The position numbers and the translations under genes are program-made. The notes beneath the pieces were generated by a model that had not been told where the DNA came from, did not search any database, and saw only the letters and a list, made by a program, of their open reading frames with translations. This document shows, one piece after another, positions 56,070 to 62,706 of a stretch of DNA of 62,706 bases (position 1 is its first letter; each line of letters starts with the position of its first letter). The DNA is from Limimaricola cinnabarinus (GTDB lineage Bacteria; Pseudomonadota; Alphaproteobacteria; Rhodobacterales; Rhodobacteraceae): positions 1 through 62,706 of the forward strand of contig NZ_KZ304967.1 in assembly GCF_002723615.1 (NCBI RefSeq), given 5' to 3'.

Positions 56070-57256
56070 CAGAGCCCGTCGAGCGCGCGCTCGACATGCG
56101 CCGCCCAGCCGGGCGGTGCGATGCGCGGCGGCGGCAGGCGGGGCGGCGCGGCATGCGCCCGGATCGCCCTTTCCCACTGGTAGCGATCGGCCGGATCGCA
56201 GTAAACGGCATGATCTCCAAGGAGTTCGCGGCAGATGGCAAGATCGCCACAGATCACCGGGCAGCCCAGCGCCAGCGCCTCCAGAGGCGGCAGGCCGTAG
56301 CCCTCGGCCAGCGAGGGAAACAGCAGCGCCCGCGCCCGCGCCAGAAGCATCGCGATCGCCGCATCCGAAAGCCCCGGCATCTCGGTCACCCCCGCCACGC
56401 CCCGGTCGAGCCGATCAAAGACCTCCCGGTTGTTCCAGCCGCGCGCGCCGCAGATCAGCAGCCGCGGCGCTTCCGGTTCGAGCCGCTCCCAGACATCGAG
56501 CAGCAGCGCGTGGTTCTTGCGCGGCTCGATCGTGCCGAGCGCCACCATGTAGGGGATCGACGGATCGAAGCCGGGCGGCAGCGCCGCCGTCTCGGGCCGG
56601 GCCGGCGTCACGCCGAGCGGCGCCACCACGATCCGCGGCACCCGCCCGCGCTCTGCCAGCCGGGCGGCGATGGCGCGCGCGGTGGTCTGCGCCGTGGCGA
56701 TGACGCGGTCGGCATGGCGCGCCACCACGTCGAGCTTCGCCGAGAAGGTCTCGACCGTGCCGGGCCGTGCCATTGCCGGCAGATCGAGCGGAATGGTGTC
56801 GTGCACGAGCACCGCGATGCGCGCGCCCGCCGCCCGGACCGCGCGCATCACCCGGTCATCGAGATTGGCATGGCCGGTATTGAGATAGAGCGCGCCCGCG
56901 GGCAGGTGGCGGCGCAGCAGCGCGGCGAGCCCGGGCCGCGCCGCGCGCGCCACCGCGATGTTCCGCATCAGCCCCTGCGCCGCGCGGCGCGGCGGGTCGA
57001 GCCTGCGAAACAGGGAGGCGACCGGGCCGGGGCGGCCCCAGTCATCGGCATCCGAGGCGGCGGCGAAACGCGCCAGCCCGGCCCGGTCGAGCAGCACGAA
57101 GCCCACCGGGCTGCGCGCCAGGCCGAAGACCGGCCGCGGATCGGCAAGGCAGGCGTCGAGCCAGGCCCGTTCGACCCGGTCGACCCCCGTGCGGGTGCGC
57201 CCGGCGCGGCTGGCAAGCCGCGTCAGATCGAGCAGCAGCGCGCCGGGCGGGGCCAA
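56069..57256 (-). CDS. Glycosyltransferase family 4 (GT-B fold)
   Basis: About 395 residues. The C-terminal GT-B half has YMVALGTIEPRKNHALLLDV and the donor-binding FPSLAEGYGLPPLEALALGC with the E-x7-E pattern. The N-terminal half contains LLLDLTRLASRAGRTRTGVD and VLVHDTIPLDLP. No ATG lies at the natural start; I chose TTG 57256, 4 nt after the galU stop, because earlier starts would lie inside galU. It is coupled to galU upstream and GT2 downstream. Confidence 0.83.
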   Translation of the reverse strand: MAPPGALLLDLTRLASRAGRTRTGVDRVERAWLDACLADPRPVFGLARSPVGFVLLDRAGLARFAAASDADDWGRPGPVASLFRRLDPPRRAAQGLMRNIAVARAARPGLAALLRRHLPAGALYLNTGHANLDDRVMRAVRAAGARIAVLVHDTIPLDLPAMARPGTVETFSAKLDVVARHADRVIATAQTTARAIAARLAERGRVPRIVVAPLGVTPARPETAALPPGFDPSIPYMVALGTIEPRKNHALLLDVWERLEPEAPRLLICGARGWNNREVFDRLDRGVAGVTEMPGLSDAAIAMLLARARALLFPSLAEGYGLPPLEALALGCPVICGDLAICRELLGDHAVYCDPADRYQWERAIRAHAAPPRLPPPRIAPPGWAAHVERALDGL

Positions 57257-57260
57257 GCCC

Positions 57261-58154
57261 TTACTGGGCGGCGTTGCGGACCGCGACCATCTCCTGAAGA
57301 TACTGGCCGAACTCGTCGCGCAGCTCCTCGCGGGCAAGGCCGAAGGCCACGGTCGCCTGCAGGAAGCCCGCCTTGGAGCCGCAATCGTAGCGCTCGCCCG
57401 AGAAACGGTAGCCATGCACGCCGCGCGGGCCGGCGATCTCCTTGGCGATCGCATCGGTGAGCTGGATCTCGCCGCCAGCGCCCTTCTCGCCCGAATCGAG
57501 ATGCCGCATCACCTCGGGCGACAGGATGTAGCGACCGATCACCGCGAGGTTCGAAGGCGCGTCGGCGGGCTCCGGCTTCTCGACCATGCCGCGCACCTTC
57601 ATCGCGTCGCCATGGCCCGGCTCGACATCGAGCACGCCGTAGGATTTGGTGCGCTCGTTGGGCACCTCCATCGCCGCGACCATGCAGCCCCCCGTTTCGC
57701 GATGCGCCTCGACCATCTGCTGCAGGCAGGGCTTTTCGGCGGCGATCACGTCGTCGGGCAGGATCACGGCGAAGGGCTCGTCGCCGATCAGGTGGCGCGC
57801 GCACCAGACCGCGTGGCCGAGGCCCAGCGCCTGGTGCTGGCGGATATAGGCGATCGCGCCCGAGGGCATGTAGGTCGATTTCAGCGTTTCGAGCAGCTTG
57901 TGCTTGCCGTCCTCCTCAAGCCGGCTTTCCAGCTCGGGGGCGTGGTCGAAATAATCCTCGAGCGCCGATTTGCCGCGCGCGGTGACGAAGATGAATTCCT
58001 CGATCCCGGCGGCGCGCGCCTCGTCGATCGCGTATTGGATCAGGGGCTTGTCGACCAGTGTCATGATTTCCTTGGGCACCGACTTGGTTGCCGGAAGGAA
58101 ACGCGTTCCAAGCCCAGCCACGGGAAATACGGCCTTGGTCACACGTTTCGTCAT
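57261..58154 (-). CDS. galU: UTP-glucose-1-phosphate uridylyltransferase
   Basis: Makes UDP-glucose for polysaccharides and glycolipids. The 297-residue protein has the nucleotidyltransferase start AVFPVAGLGTRFLPATKSVP and KEIMTLVDKPLIQYAIDEA, then IRQHQALGLGHAVWCARHLI with the DDV acidic site and VEKPEP. An AAGGA ribosome site precedes the ATG. It is the first gene of the coupled galU-GT4-GT2-GT14-sulfotransferase run. Confidence 0.96.
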   Translation of the reverse strand: MTKRVTKAVFPVAGLGTRFLPATKSVPKEIMTLVDKPLIQYAIDEARAAGIEEFIFVTARGKSALEDYFDHAPELESRLEEDGKHKLLETLKSTYMPSGAIAYIRQHQALGLGHAVWCARHLIGDEPFAVILPDDVIAAEKPCLQQMVEAHRETGGCMVAAMEVPNERTKSYGVLDVEPGHGDAMKVRGMVEKPEPADAPSNLAVIGRYILSPEVMRHLDSGEKGAGGEIQLTDAIAKEIAGPRGVHGYRFSGERYDCGSKAGFLQATVAFGLAREELRDEFGQYLQEMVAVRNAAQ

Positions 58155-58221
58155 ATGTCAGGATCCTTCGGTTCATGCGCCGGCAAGCCGGGCGCGTAAA
58201 ATGCATTCGCATACTATGTTC

Positions 58222-58236
58222 GGAACACAGTGTTCC
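58222..58236. promoter_or_regulatory. Perfect 15-bp palindrome upstream of galU (candidate operator)
   Basis: GGAACAC-A-GTGTTCC, two perfect 7-bp arms around one base, lies 68 nt before the galU start in a locally A/T-rich stretch (58200-58245) that probably contains the promoter. With a 1-nt centre and no T-run it is unlikely to be a terminator and is better read as a protein-binding site. Confidence 0.5.
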
Positions 58237-58286
58237 TTAAACAACCCGGAAACACCATGGCGGTTTCATCGCAGTTTGCCGCAGCT

Positions 58287-59546
58287 TCACGACGGTGATG
58301 TTTCGGCAATTCCCGCGCCCGCCGGATCGCGCTGCGGCCGCTGGCGCGCCTCCTCGAACGCCGCGCGTTCGGCGAATCGCCAGTAGCGAAAGGCCGGATC
58401 GCCCGGCAGGGCGGGGCCGAACAGCCCGCCCGACTGCACCCAGACGCCGCGCCGATCGAATCGCAGCCGATGCCGGCGCGCATCGGGCCACAGCACCAGC
58501 AGCGTGACCACATGGCCGCGCGCGGCAAGCTGTGCCGCCTCGGCCATCTGCGCGCGCGCCGTGAGCGGCCGCGCCGAAAGCCAGACCGCGGGGGCCGTGG
58601 GCGGCTCATCATGCAATGGCGCAAAGCCAGGGGGCGGCTCGTCCAGCGGCGCCAGCCGCGGCAGGGGCCTCAGCCGTCCCTCCGACACCCCCGCCTCGAA
58701 GCCGGCCATCAGCCGCCCCACATCGCCCGGCGCGATCCGGCCCCAGAACATATGGGCCAGAAGGCGCTGCCGCTGCGCCGCGCGCTCGGCCTCGATCCGG
58801 GCATTGCCGTCGAGCCGCGCGCCGTGGCGGCGCAGGAACACGGCGAGGCTGGCGCCGATCTCGGCCAGCTCGCGCGGCACCCGGTCATGGCGGCGGCGCG
58901 GGCTGGCGAGATAGCCGTGATGCACCTGGGCTTGCGGCACGATGGCGGTGCGCGCGCCCTGCGCGGCCAGCCGCAGGTTGAGATCGGTCTCGTCGAGATA
59001 GAAGCGGTAGGCCGGATCGAAACCGCCCATCGCGGTGAGCACGCCGCGGCGCACCGCCATGTTGGTGCCCTCGGTCTTGATGCCACGCCCCAGCCTGCCG
59101 CGCAGCACCACCGGCGCGTCATCCTCGAGCGCCAGCTCGCGGCAGCTGCCATCGGCGAAGGCCGCGCGCGCGCGCCATTGCCAGCCCAGATGCCCCGGCC
59201 CGCGCACGAAGCCGCCCGCCGCCGCCACCGTCTCGTCCTCAAAGGGCGCGGTGAGCGCGGCGAGCCAGCCCGGCTCGGGCAGGGCGTCGTCGTCGAGGAA
59301 TACGATCACCTCGCCCGCCGCCGCTTCGATGCCGATATTGCGCGCAAGGCCGATATTGGCCTCCTCGCAGCGCCGGATGCGGATCCGGTCGCCCCATGGG
59401 GCCAGCGCCGCCTCGCCTTCGGCATCGGTGACGACCACCACCTCGAAATTGGCATGGCGGCTTTGCGCCAGCGCCGTCAGGCACAGCCCGAGCGCGCCGG
59501 GGCGGTCGCGGCTGACGATGACGACGCTGGCGCGGATCGGCGTCAC
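58287..59546 (-). CDS. Glycosyltransferase family 2 protein
   Basis: A 419-residue protein. The GT-A start is IRASVVIVSRDRPGALGLCL, followed by RNIGIEAAAGEVIVFLDDDA with the DDD metal site, PEPGWLAALTAPFED and FYLDETDLNLRLAAQGARTA, typical of GT2 rhamnosyl-like transferases. The C-terminal 130 residues are an unrecognised extension. The GTG start overlaps the kdsB stop (GTGA). It could act in LPS core or glycan assembly. Confidence 0.87.
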   Translation of the reverse strand: MTPIRASVVIVSRDRPGALGLCLTALAQSRHANFEVVVVTDAEGEAALAPWGDRIRIRRCEEANIGLARNIGIEAAAGEVIVFLDDDALPEPGWLAALTAPFEDETVAAAGGFVRGPGHLGWQWRARAAFADGSCRELALEDDAPVVLRGRLGRGIKTEGTNMAVRRGVLTAMGGFDPAYRFYLDETDLNLRLAAQGARTAIVPQAQVHHGYLASPRRRHDRVPRELAEIGASLAVFLRRHGARLDGNARIEAERAAQRQRLLAHMFWGRIAPGDVGRLMAGFEAGVSEGRLRPLPRLAPLDEPPPGFAPLHDEPPTAPAVWLSARPLTARAQMAEAAQLAARGHVVTLLVLWPDARRHRLRFDRRGVWVQSGGLFGPALPGDPAFRYWRFAERAAFEEARQRPQRDPAGAGIAETSPS

Positions 59547-60346
59547 GCCACCTGCATCTCGGCCAGCATCGCCTCGATGCGCGGCACGTCCGAAGGATTG
59601 TTCAGCTCCCAGAACTGCCGCCCGCGCGCCTCGACCTCGACGCAGAGCACAGGCACCCGGCGTTCGAGAAACCTGAGCTGCTCCAGCCCCTCCAGCGTCT
59701 CCAACGGCCCCTGCGGCCAGCGGCCGTAAGCCGCCAGCGCCGAGGGGCGGTAGGCATAGACGCCGACATGGTGGAACACCGGCGTGCCCTCCTCCGCGCC
59801 GTAATCGTCGCGCCCGGTATAGGGGATCACCTCCTTGGAGAAGTAGAGCGCGGTGTTGTCGGCGCCGAAGACGGCGGTGGTGCCGCCCACCCGACCCGCG
59901 CGCCGATCCTCGCGGAAGCCCGCGAGCGCCGCGGCGTCGGCGCGCAGCACCGGGGTCGCCACCTCGGCCACCGGGTGATCGCGCAGATCCTCGATCAGCC
60001 GCTCGACGAACCAGGGCGGCGTCAGCGGCGCGTCGCCTTGCAGGTTCACCACGATCTCGAAACCGCCGCCCAGGGCATCGAAGGCCTCGGCGCAGCGCTC
60101 GGTGCCGTTGCGGCAGGCCTCGGAGGTCATCACCACCTCCGCACCGAAGCCCGCCGCATGGTCGCGGATGCGCTCGTCATCGGTGGCCACGACGACGCGG
60201 GGGTTGCCCGAGACCTCGCGCGCCGCCTCCCATGAGCGGCGCACGAGGCTGCGCGCCTCGCCCGTCGCACCCTTCAGCTCGACCAGCGGCTTGCCCGGAT
60301 AGCGCGACGAGGCGTAGCGGGCGGGAATGACGATGAGGACCGACAT
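59543..60346 (-). CDS. kdsB: 3-deoxy-manno-octulosonate cytidylyltransferase
   Basis: Activates Kdo as CMP-Kdo for the inner LPS core. The 267-residue protein contains IPARYASSRYPGKPL (7-21), VVVATDDERI, SEACRNGTERCAEAF and the VNLQGDAPLTPP active-site segment. The ATG overlaps the cysQ stop by 1 nt. It works in the same pathway as kdsD at 47703. Confidence 0.95.
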   Translation of the reverse strand: MSVLIVIPARYASSRYPGKPLVELKGATGEARSLVRRSWEAAREVSGNPRVVVATDDERIRDHAAGFGAEVVMTSEACRNGTERCAEAFDALGGGFEIVVNLQGDAPLTPPWFVERLIEDLRDHPVAEVATPVLRADAAALAGFREDRRAGRVGGTTAVFGADNTALYFSKEVIPYTGRDDYGAEEGTPVFHHVGVYAYRPSALAAYGRWPQGPLETLEGLEQLRFLERRVPVLCVEVEARGRQFWELNNPSDVPRIEAMLAEMQVA

Positions 60347-61140
60347 CAGGGCTTCGCCAGCTCCACGCCCGGCGCATAGGCGATGAAGAAGGGGTTCTCG
60401 AAGCCCGGCTTGCCATAGCCCAGAACGCTGTGATCGTCGAAGCGCACGACCTTGCCGCCCGCGCCCGCCAGCACCGCGTGGCCGGCGGCGGTGTCCCACT
60501 CCATGGTGCGCCCGAGGCGCGGGTAGATGTCGGCCTCGCCCGTCGCCACGAGGCAGAACTTGAGCGAGGAGCCCGCGCTCTTCATGTCCTCGACCTCGTA
60601 TTTGCCGATATAGTCGTCGGTGGCGGCGTCGCGGTGGCTCTTGGAGGCGACGACGCGCAGCGCGGCACCGGGGGTCGAGACCTTGATCGGCGCGGTGGCG
60701 CCGGGGGTTTTCGCGTCGAAGGGGCCCTGCTCCTCGACCGATTGCCCATCGGCATCGGTGTAGAACAGGCGGCCCTTGGCGGGGGCGTAAACGACGCCGC
60801 GGGTCGGCTGGCCGTCCTCGACCAGCGCGATGTTGACGGTGAAATCGCCGCGCCGCTGCACGAACTCCTTGGTGCCGTCGAGCGGGTCGACGATCAGGAA
60901 GGTCGAGACGGACTGGCCGTGGCTGTCGGCCTGTTCCTCGGTGACGAGCGGCATCTCGGGGAAGGCCGCGCGCAGCCCGTCCGAGATCAGCGCGTCTGCG
61001 GCCTCGTCGGCGGCGGTGACGGGGCTGTCATCGCCCTTGGCGCGCACCTCGAAATCGGGGCCGTCATAGATCTCCATGATCTTCTCGCCCGCCTCGATGG
61101 CAAGGGTGCGCATCACCTGCGTCAGCCTGTCGAAATCCAT
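60346..61140 (-). CDS. cysQ: 3'(2'),5'-bisphosphate nucleotidase CysQ
   Basis: A 264-residue Mg-dependent phosphatase of the inositol-monophosphatase superfamily that hydrolyses 3'-phosphoadenosine 5'-phosphate (PAP). The motifs are VTEEQAD, the metal loop DPLDGTKEFVQRRGDFTVNI and EWDTAAGHAVLAGAGG. I took ATG 61140; a TTG two codons earlier is possible. PAP is the by-product of PAPS-dependent sulfotransfer, which suits the sulfotransferase-like gene downstream in the region. Confidence 0.93.
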   Translation of the reverse strand: MDFDRLTQVMRTLAIEAGEKIMEIYDGPDFEVRAKGDDSPVTAADEAADALISDGLRAAFPEMPLVTEEQADSHGQSVSTFLIVDPLDGTKEFVQRRGDFTVNIALVEDGQPTRGVVYAPAKGRLFYTDADGQSVEEQGPFDAKTPGATAPIKVSTPGAALRVVASKSHRDAATDDYIGKYEVEDMKSAGSSLKFCLVATGEADIYPRLGRTMEWDTAAGHAVLAGAGGKVVRFDDHSVLGYGKPGFENPFFIAYAPGVELAKP

Positions 61141-61287
61141 ATGCAATCGTTCCCTTGACCGTGTGCCGCCCCGAAATCGCCACCCGCTTCATGCGATGTT
61201 GATGGATCGGGGCGCTATCCTTATGGTATTCCCTCCGGGGATCGGCAAGAAATTCGTCGCCTCCGGGCGAGCGCAGAGCGAGGTCAG

Positions 61288-62109
61288 ATGTTCCAAGGCG
61301 AGCGCCCCCGCGGCACAGGACGCCGTGCCGCCGGCATGGCCGAGCTGATCTATCACTCCACCGTGCGCGAGATCCGCAAGAGCCACCGCAACGCGCTGGC
61401 CGGGCTGGCGATGAACATCGCGCAGACGGTGATCTTCGTGCTGGCCTTCTACATGATGTTCGCGCTGATCGGCGCGCGCGGCGCGGGCCTCAGGGGCGAT
61501 TTCCTGCTCTACCTGATGTCGGGCATCTTCCTGTTTCTTACCCATACCAAGGCCGTGGCCGCGGTGGTCAAGGCCGACGGGCCCGCCTCCTCGATGATGA
61601 AGCACGCGCCGCTCAACACCGCCGTGACCATTTCGGCCGCGGCGCTGGGATCGCTCTACATCCAGGTGCTGTCGCTTCTCGTCGTGCTGTTCTTCTACCA
61701 CGTGCTGGTGACGCCGGTGGTGATCGAGGACCCGGTGGGCGCGATGGCGATGCTGCTGGTGTCGTGGTTCTCGGGCGTCGGCGTCGGCATGATCTTCATG
61801 GCGATCAAGCCCTGGCTGCCCGAATTCACGCAGATCGGCGTCTCGGTCTATTCGCGCACCAACATGATCGCCTCCGGCAAGATGTTCGTCGCCAACACCC
61901 TGCCGGGCTACATGCTCGCCGTGTTCGACTGGAACCCCTTGTTTCACGCGATCGACCAGGCGCGGGGCTACATCTTTCTCAACTACACGCCGCATTTCAC
62001 CTCGGCGCTCTACCCGCTGTGGGTCGGGCTGGCGCTGGTGGCGATCGGCATGATGGCCGAATTCTTCACCCGCCGCCGCGCTTCGGTCAGCTGGGGGGCG
62101 GGACGATGA
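61288..62109 (+). CDS. ABC transporter permease, polysaccharide/capsule export type
   Basis: A 273-residue inner-membrane permease with six hydrophobic segments in the ABC-2 (KpsM/Wzm-like) arrangement: MNIAQTVIFVLAFYMMFALI, DFLLYLMSGIFLFLTHTKAV, MLLVSWFSGVGVGMIFMAI and AAFRVSP-like C-terminal helices are spaced as in capsule exporters. Its stop overlaps the next gene. The matching ATPase is not in the window and may be just beyond it. The cargo is probably a surface polysaccharide. Confidence 0.82.
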   Translation: MFQGERPRGTGRRAAGMAELIYHSTVREIRKSHRNALAGLAMNIAQTVIFVLAFYMMFALIGARGAGLRGDFLLYLMSGIFLFLTHTKAVAAVVKADGPASSMMKHAPLNTAVTISAAALGSLYIQVLSLLVVLFFYHVLVTPVVIEDPVGAMAMLLVSWFSGVGVGMIFMAIKPWLPEFTQIGVSVYSRTNMIASGKMFVANTLPGYMLAVFDWNPLFHAIDQARGYIFLNYTPHFTSALYPLWVGLALVAIGMMAEFFTRRRASVSWGAGR

Positions 62110-62706
62110 GGGCGCTGGCGCTGGCGCTGCTTCTCTGGGCCGCCGCCGCCCCGGCCTCGGCCACGGTGGATGCCTGGCCCGCCCTGTTCGACGTGGCGCG
62201 GGTCGCGGCGGATGATGCGCTCAACATCCGCTCCGGGCCGGGCACGGGCCACGAGATCCTCGGCACGCTGGCGCCGGATGCGCGGGGCGTCGAGGTGATC
62301 GAGACATCGCGCGACGGGCGCTGGGGCCGCGTCAATGCCGGCGAAGGCACCGGCTGGGTGGCGCTCGCCTTTCTCGACCGCCGCCCCGGCCAGTGGAGCG
62401 GCGCGATCCCGCCCCTCGCCGCCTGCTTCGGAACGGAGCCGTTCTGGCAGCTTAAGACCGGCGATGCGTGGCGCATGGAGACGCCGGAGGGTTTGGTGTT
62501 CGACACCCCCGCCCCCGCCCTCGTCGGCAGCCCCTCGCATCGCGGCCATTTCGCCGGGGCGGTGACGACCGAGGACACGGGCTGGACCCTGACGGTGCTC
62601 AACCGCGCCTGCTCGGACGGCATGTCGTCGCGCCGCTACGGCTTCGAGGCGCTGCTGGTGCGCATGGCTCCCGAAACGCGGCTCTGGTCGGGCTGCTGCA
62701 CGCTGG
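62106..62706 (+). CDS. Secreted SH3 domain protein (3'-partial)
   Basis: At least 200 residues; the window ends before the stop. The signal peptide is about residues 1-19 (MRALALALLLWAAAAPASA). A bacterial SH3 domain follows (about 30-95: ALNIRSGPGTGHEILGTLAP, GRWGRVNAGEGTGWVALAFL). The remainder contains AACFGTEPFWQLKTGD and SCDG-like cysteine pairs of the COG3650 type. It is probably periplasmic and binds the cell wall. It is coupled by ATGA to the permease. Confidence 0.8.
   Translation, partial: MRALALALLLWAAAAPASATVDAWPALFDVARVAADDALNIRSGPGTGHEILGTLAPDARGVEVIETSRDGRWGRVNAGEGTGWVALAFLDRRPGQWSGAIPPLAACFGTEPFWQLKTGDAWRMETPEGLVFDTPAPALVGSPSHRGHFAGAVTTEDTGWTLTVLNRACSDGMSSRRYGFEALLVRMAPETRLWSGCCTL

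Noticed and set aside
58222-58236. Palindrome upstream of galU as a terminator for the kdsB/GT2 transcript
   Set aside because: The one-base centre leaves no proper loop without opening the stem and there is no T-run.

Overview
The window is chromosomal DNA from an alphaproteobacterium of the order Rhodobacterales (Rhodobacteraceae or Roseobacteraceae type; genus not resolved). The evidence is the very high GC content with strong third-position G/C, a complete petABC cytochrome bc1 operon with Rhodobacter-type proteins, a petP-petR regulator pair, the HDAC-like/xseB/ispA/dxs cluster, and lptCAB-hpf-ptsN without rpoN. Almost all of it is ordinary dense chromosomal backbone with many stop/start overlaps. 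The clearly accessory part is the first 3.6 kb.

Layout. (1) 1-3606: one end of an integrated element. It carries hypothetical genes, a lower-GC insert (about 365-1215), an XRE regulator/ImmA-type protease pair and a 45-residue protein. It ends at an intact tRNA-Arg(CCU), beside which lies a 40-nt 5' half of a second tRNA-Arg(CCU), the likely interrupted attachment site. (2) 3.8-9.8 kb: LacI-family regulator, PAS/HWE-type histidine kinase, tRNA-Lys, dapF-mtaB, a glutathione-transferase-like protein and an outer-membrane barrel. (3) 10.1-12.9 kb: petABC. (4) 13.1-16.4 kb, minus strand: thiBPQ thiamine ABC transporter under a TPP riboswitch with a visible Shine-Dalgarno-sequestering hairpin. (5) 16.5-25.3 kb: aroC, an EamA transporter reading in frame into a PRC-barrel domain, an HU-like protein, ade-amn purine salvage, topoisomerase IB with a DUF1810 protein, and an SDR protein. 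(6) 25.3-30.6 kb, minus: HDAC-like/xseB/ispA/dxs, then petP-petR. (7) 30.8-37.8 kb: ilvE, formate/nitrite-type channel, EamA exporter, aldose dehydrogenase, queG, GST and mtgA. (8) 37.9-46.7 kb, minus: gltB, a secreted protein and gltD (glutamate synthase), uppP and an NDUFA9-like protein. (9) 47-51.9 kb: tRNA-Leu, RNase D-like protein, kdsD/kpsF, lptCAB, hpf, ptsN. (10) 51.9-61.1 kb, minus: a translationally coupled operon galU-GT4-GT2-GT14/DUF5928-sulfotransferase, then cysQ-kdsB-GT2. These look devoted to surface glycan and LPS precursors. (11) 61.3 kb to the end: a polysaccharide-type ABC permease and a truncated SH3 protein.

The genes fit together in three ways. Isoprenoid (dxs, ispA), peptidoglycan (dapF, mtgA, uppP) and LPS/glycan (kdsD, kdsB, lptCAB, galU, glycosyltransferases) functions together serve the cell envelope. 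gltBD and ilvE share a 15-bp operator-like palindrome, which suggests joint control of glutamate and branched-chain amino acid metabolism. Five intergenic regions carry a dispersed 22-24-bp repeat, in three of them as inverted pairs.

No CRISPR array, rRNA gene, transposase or integrase is visible. Functions are assigned by recognising motifs and family resemblance by eye; no database search was run.
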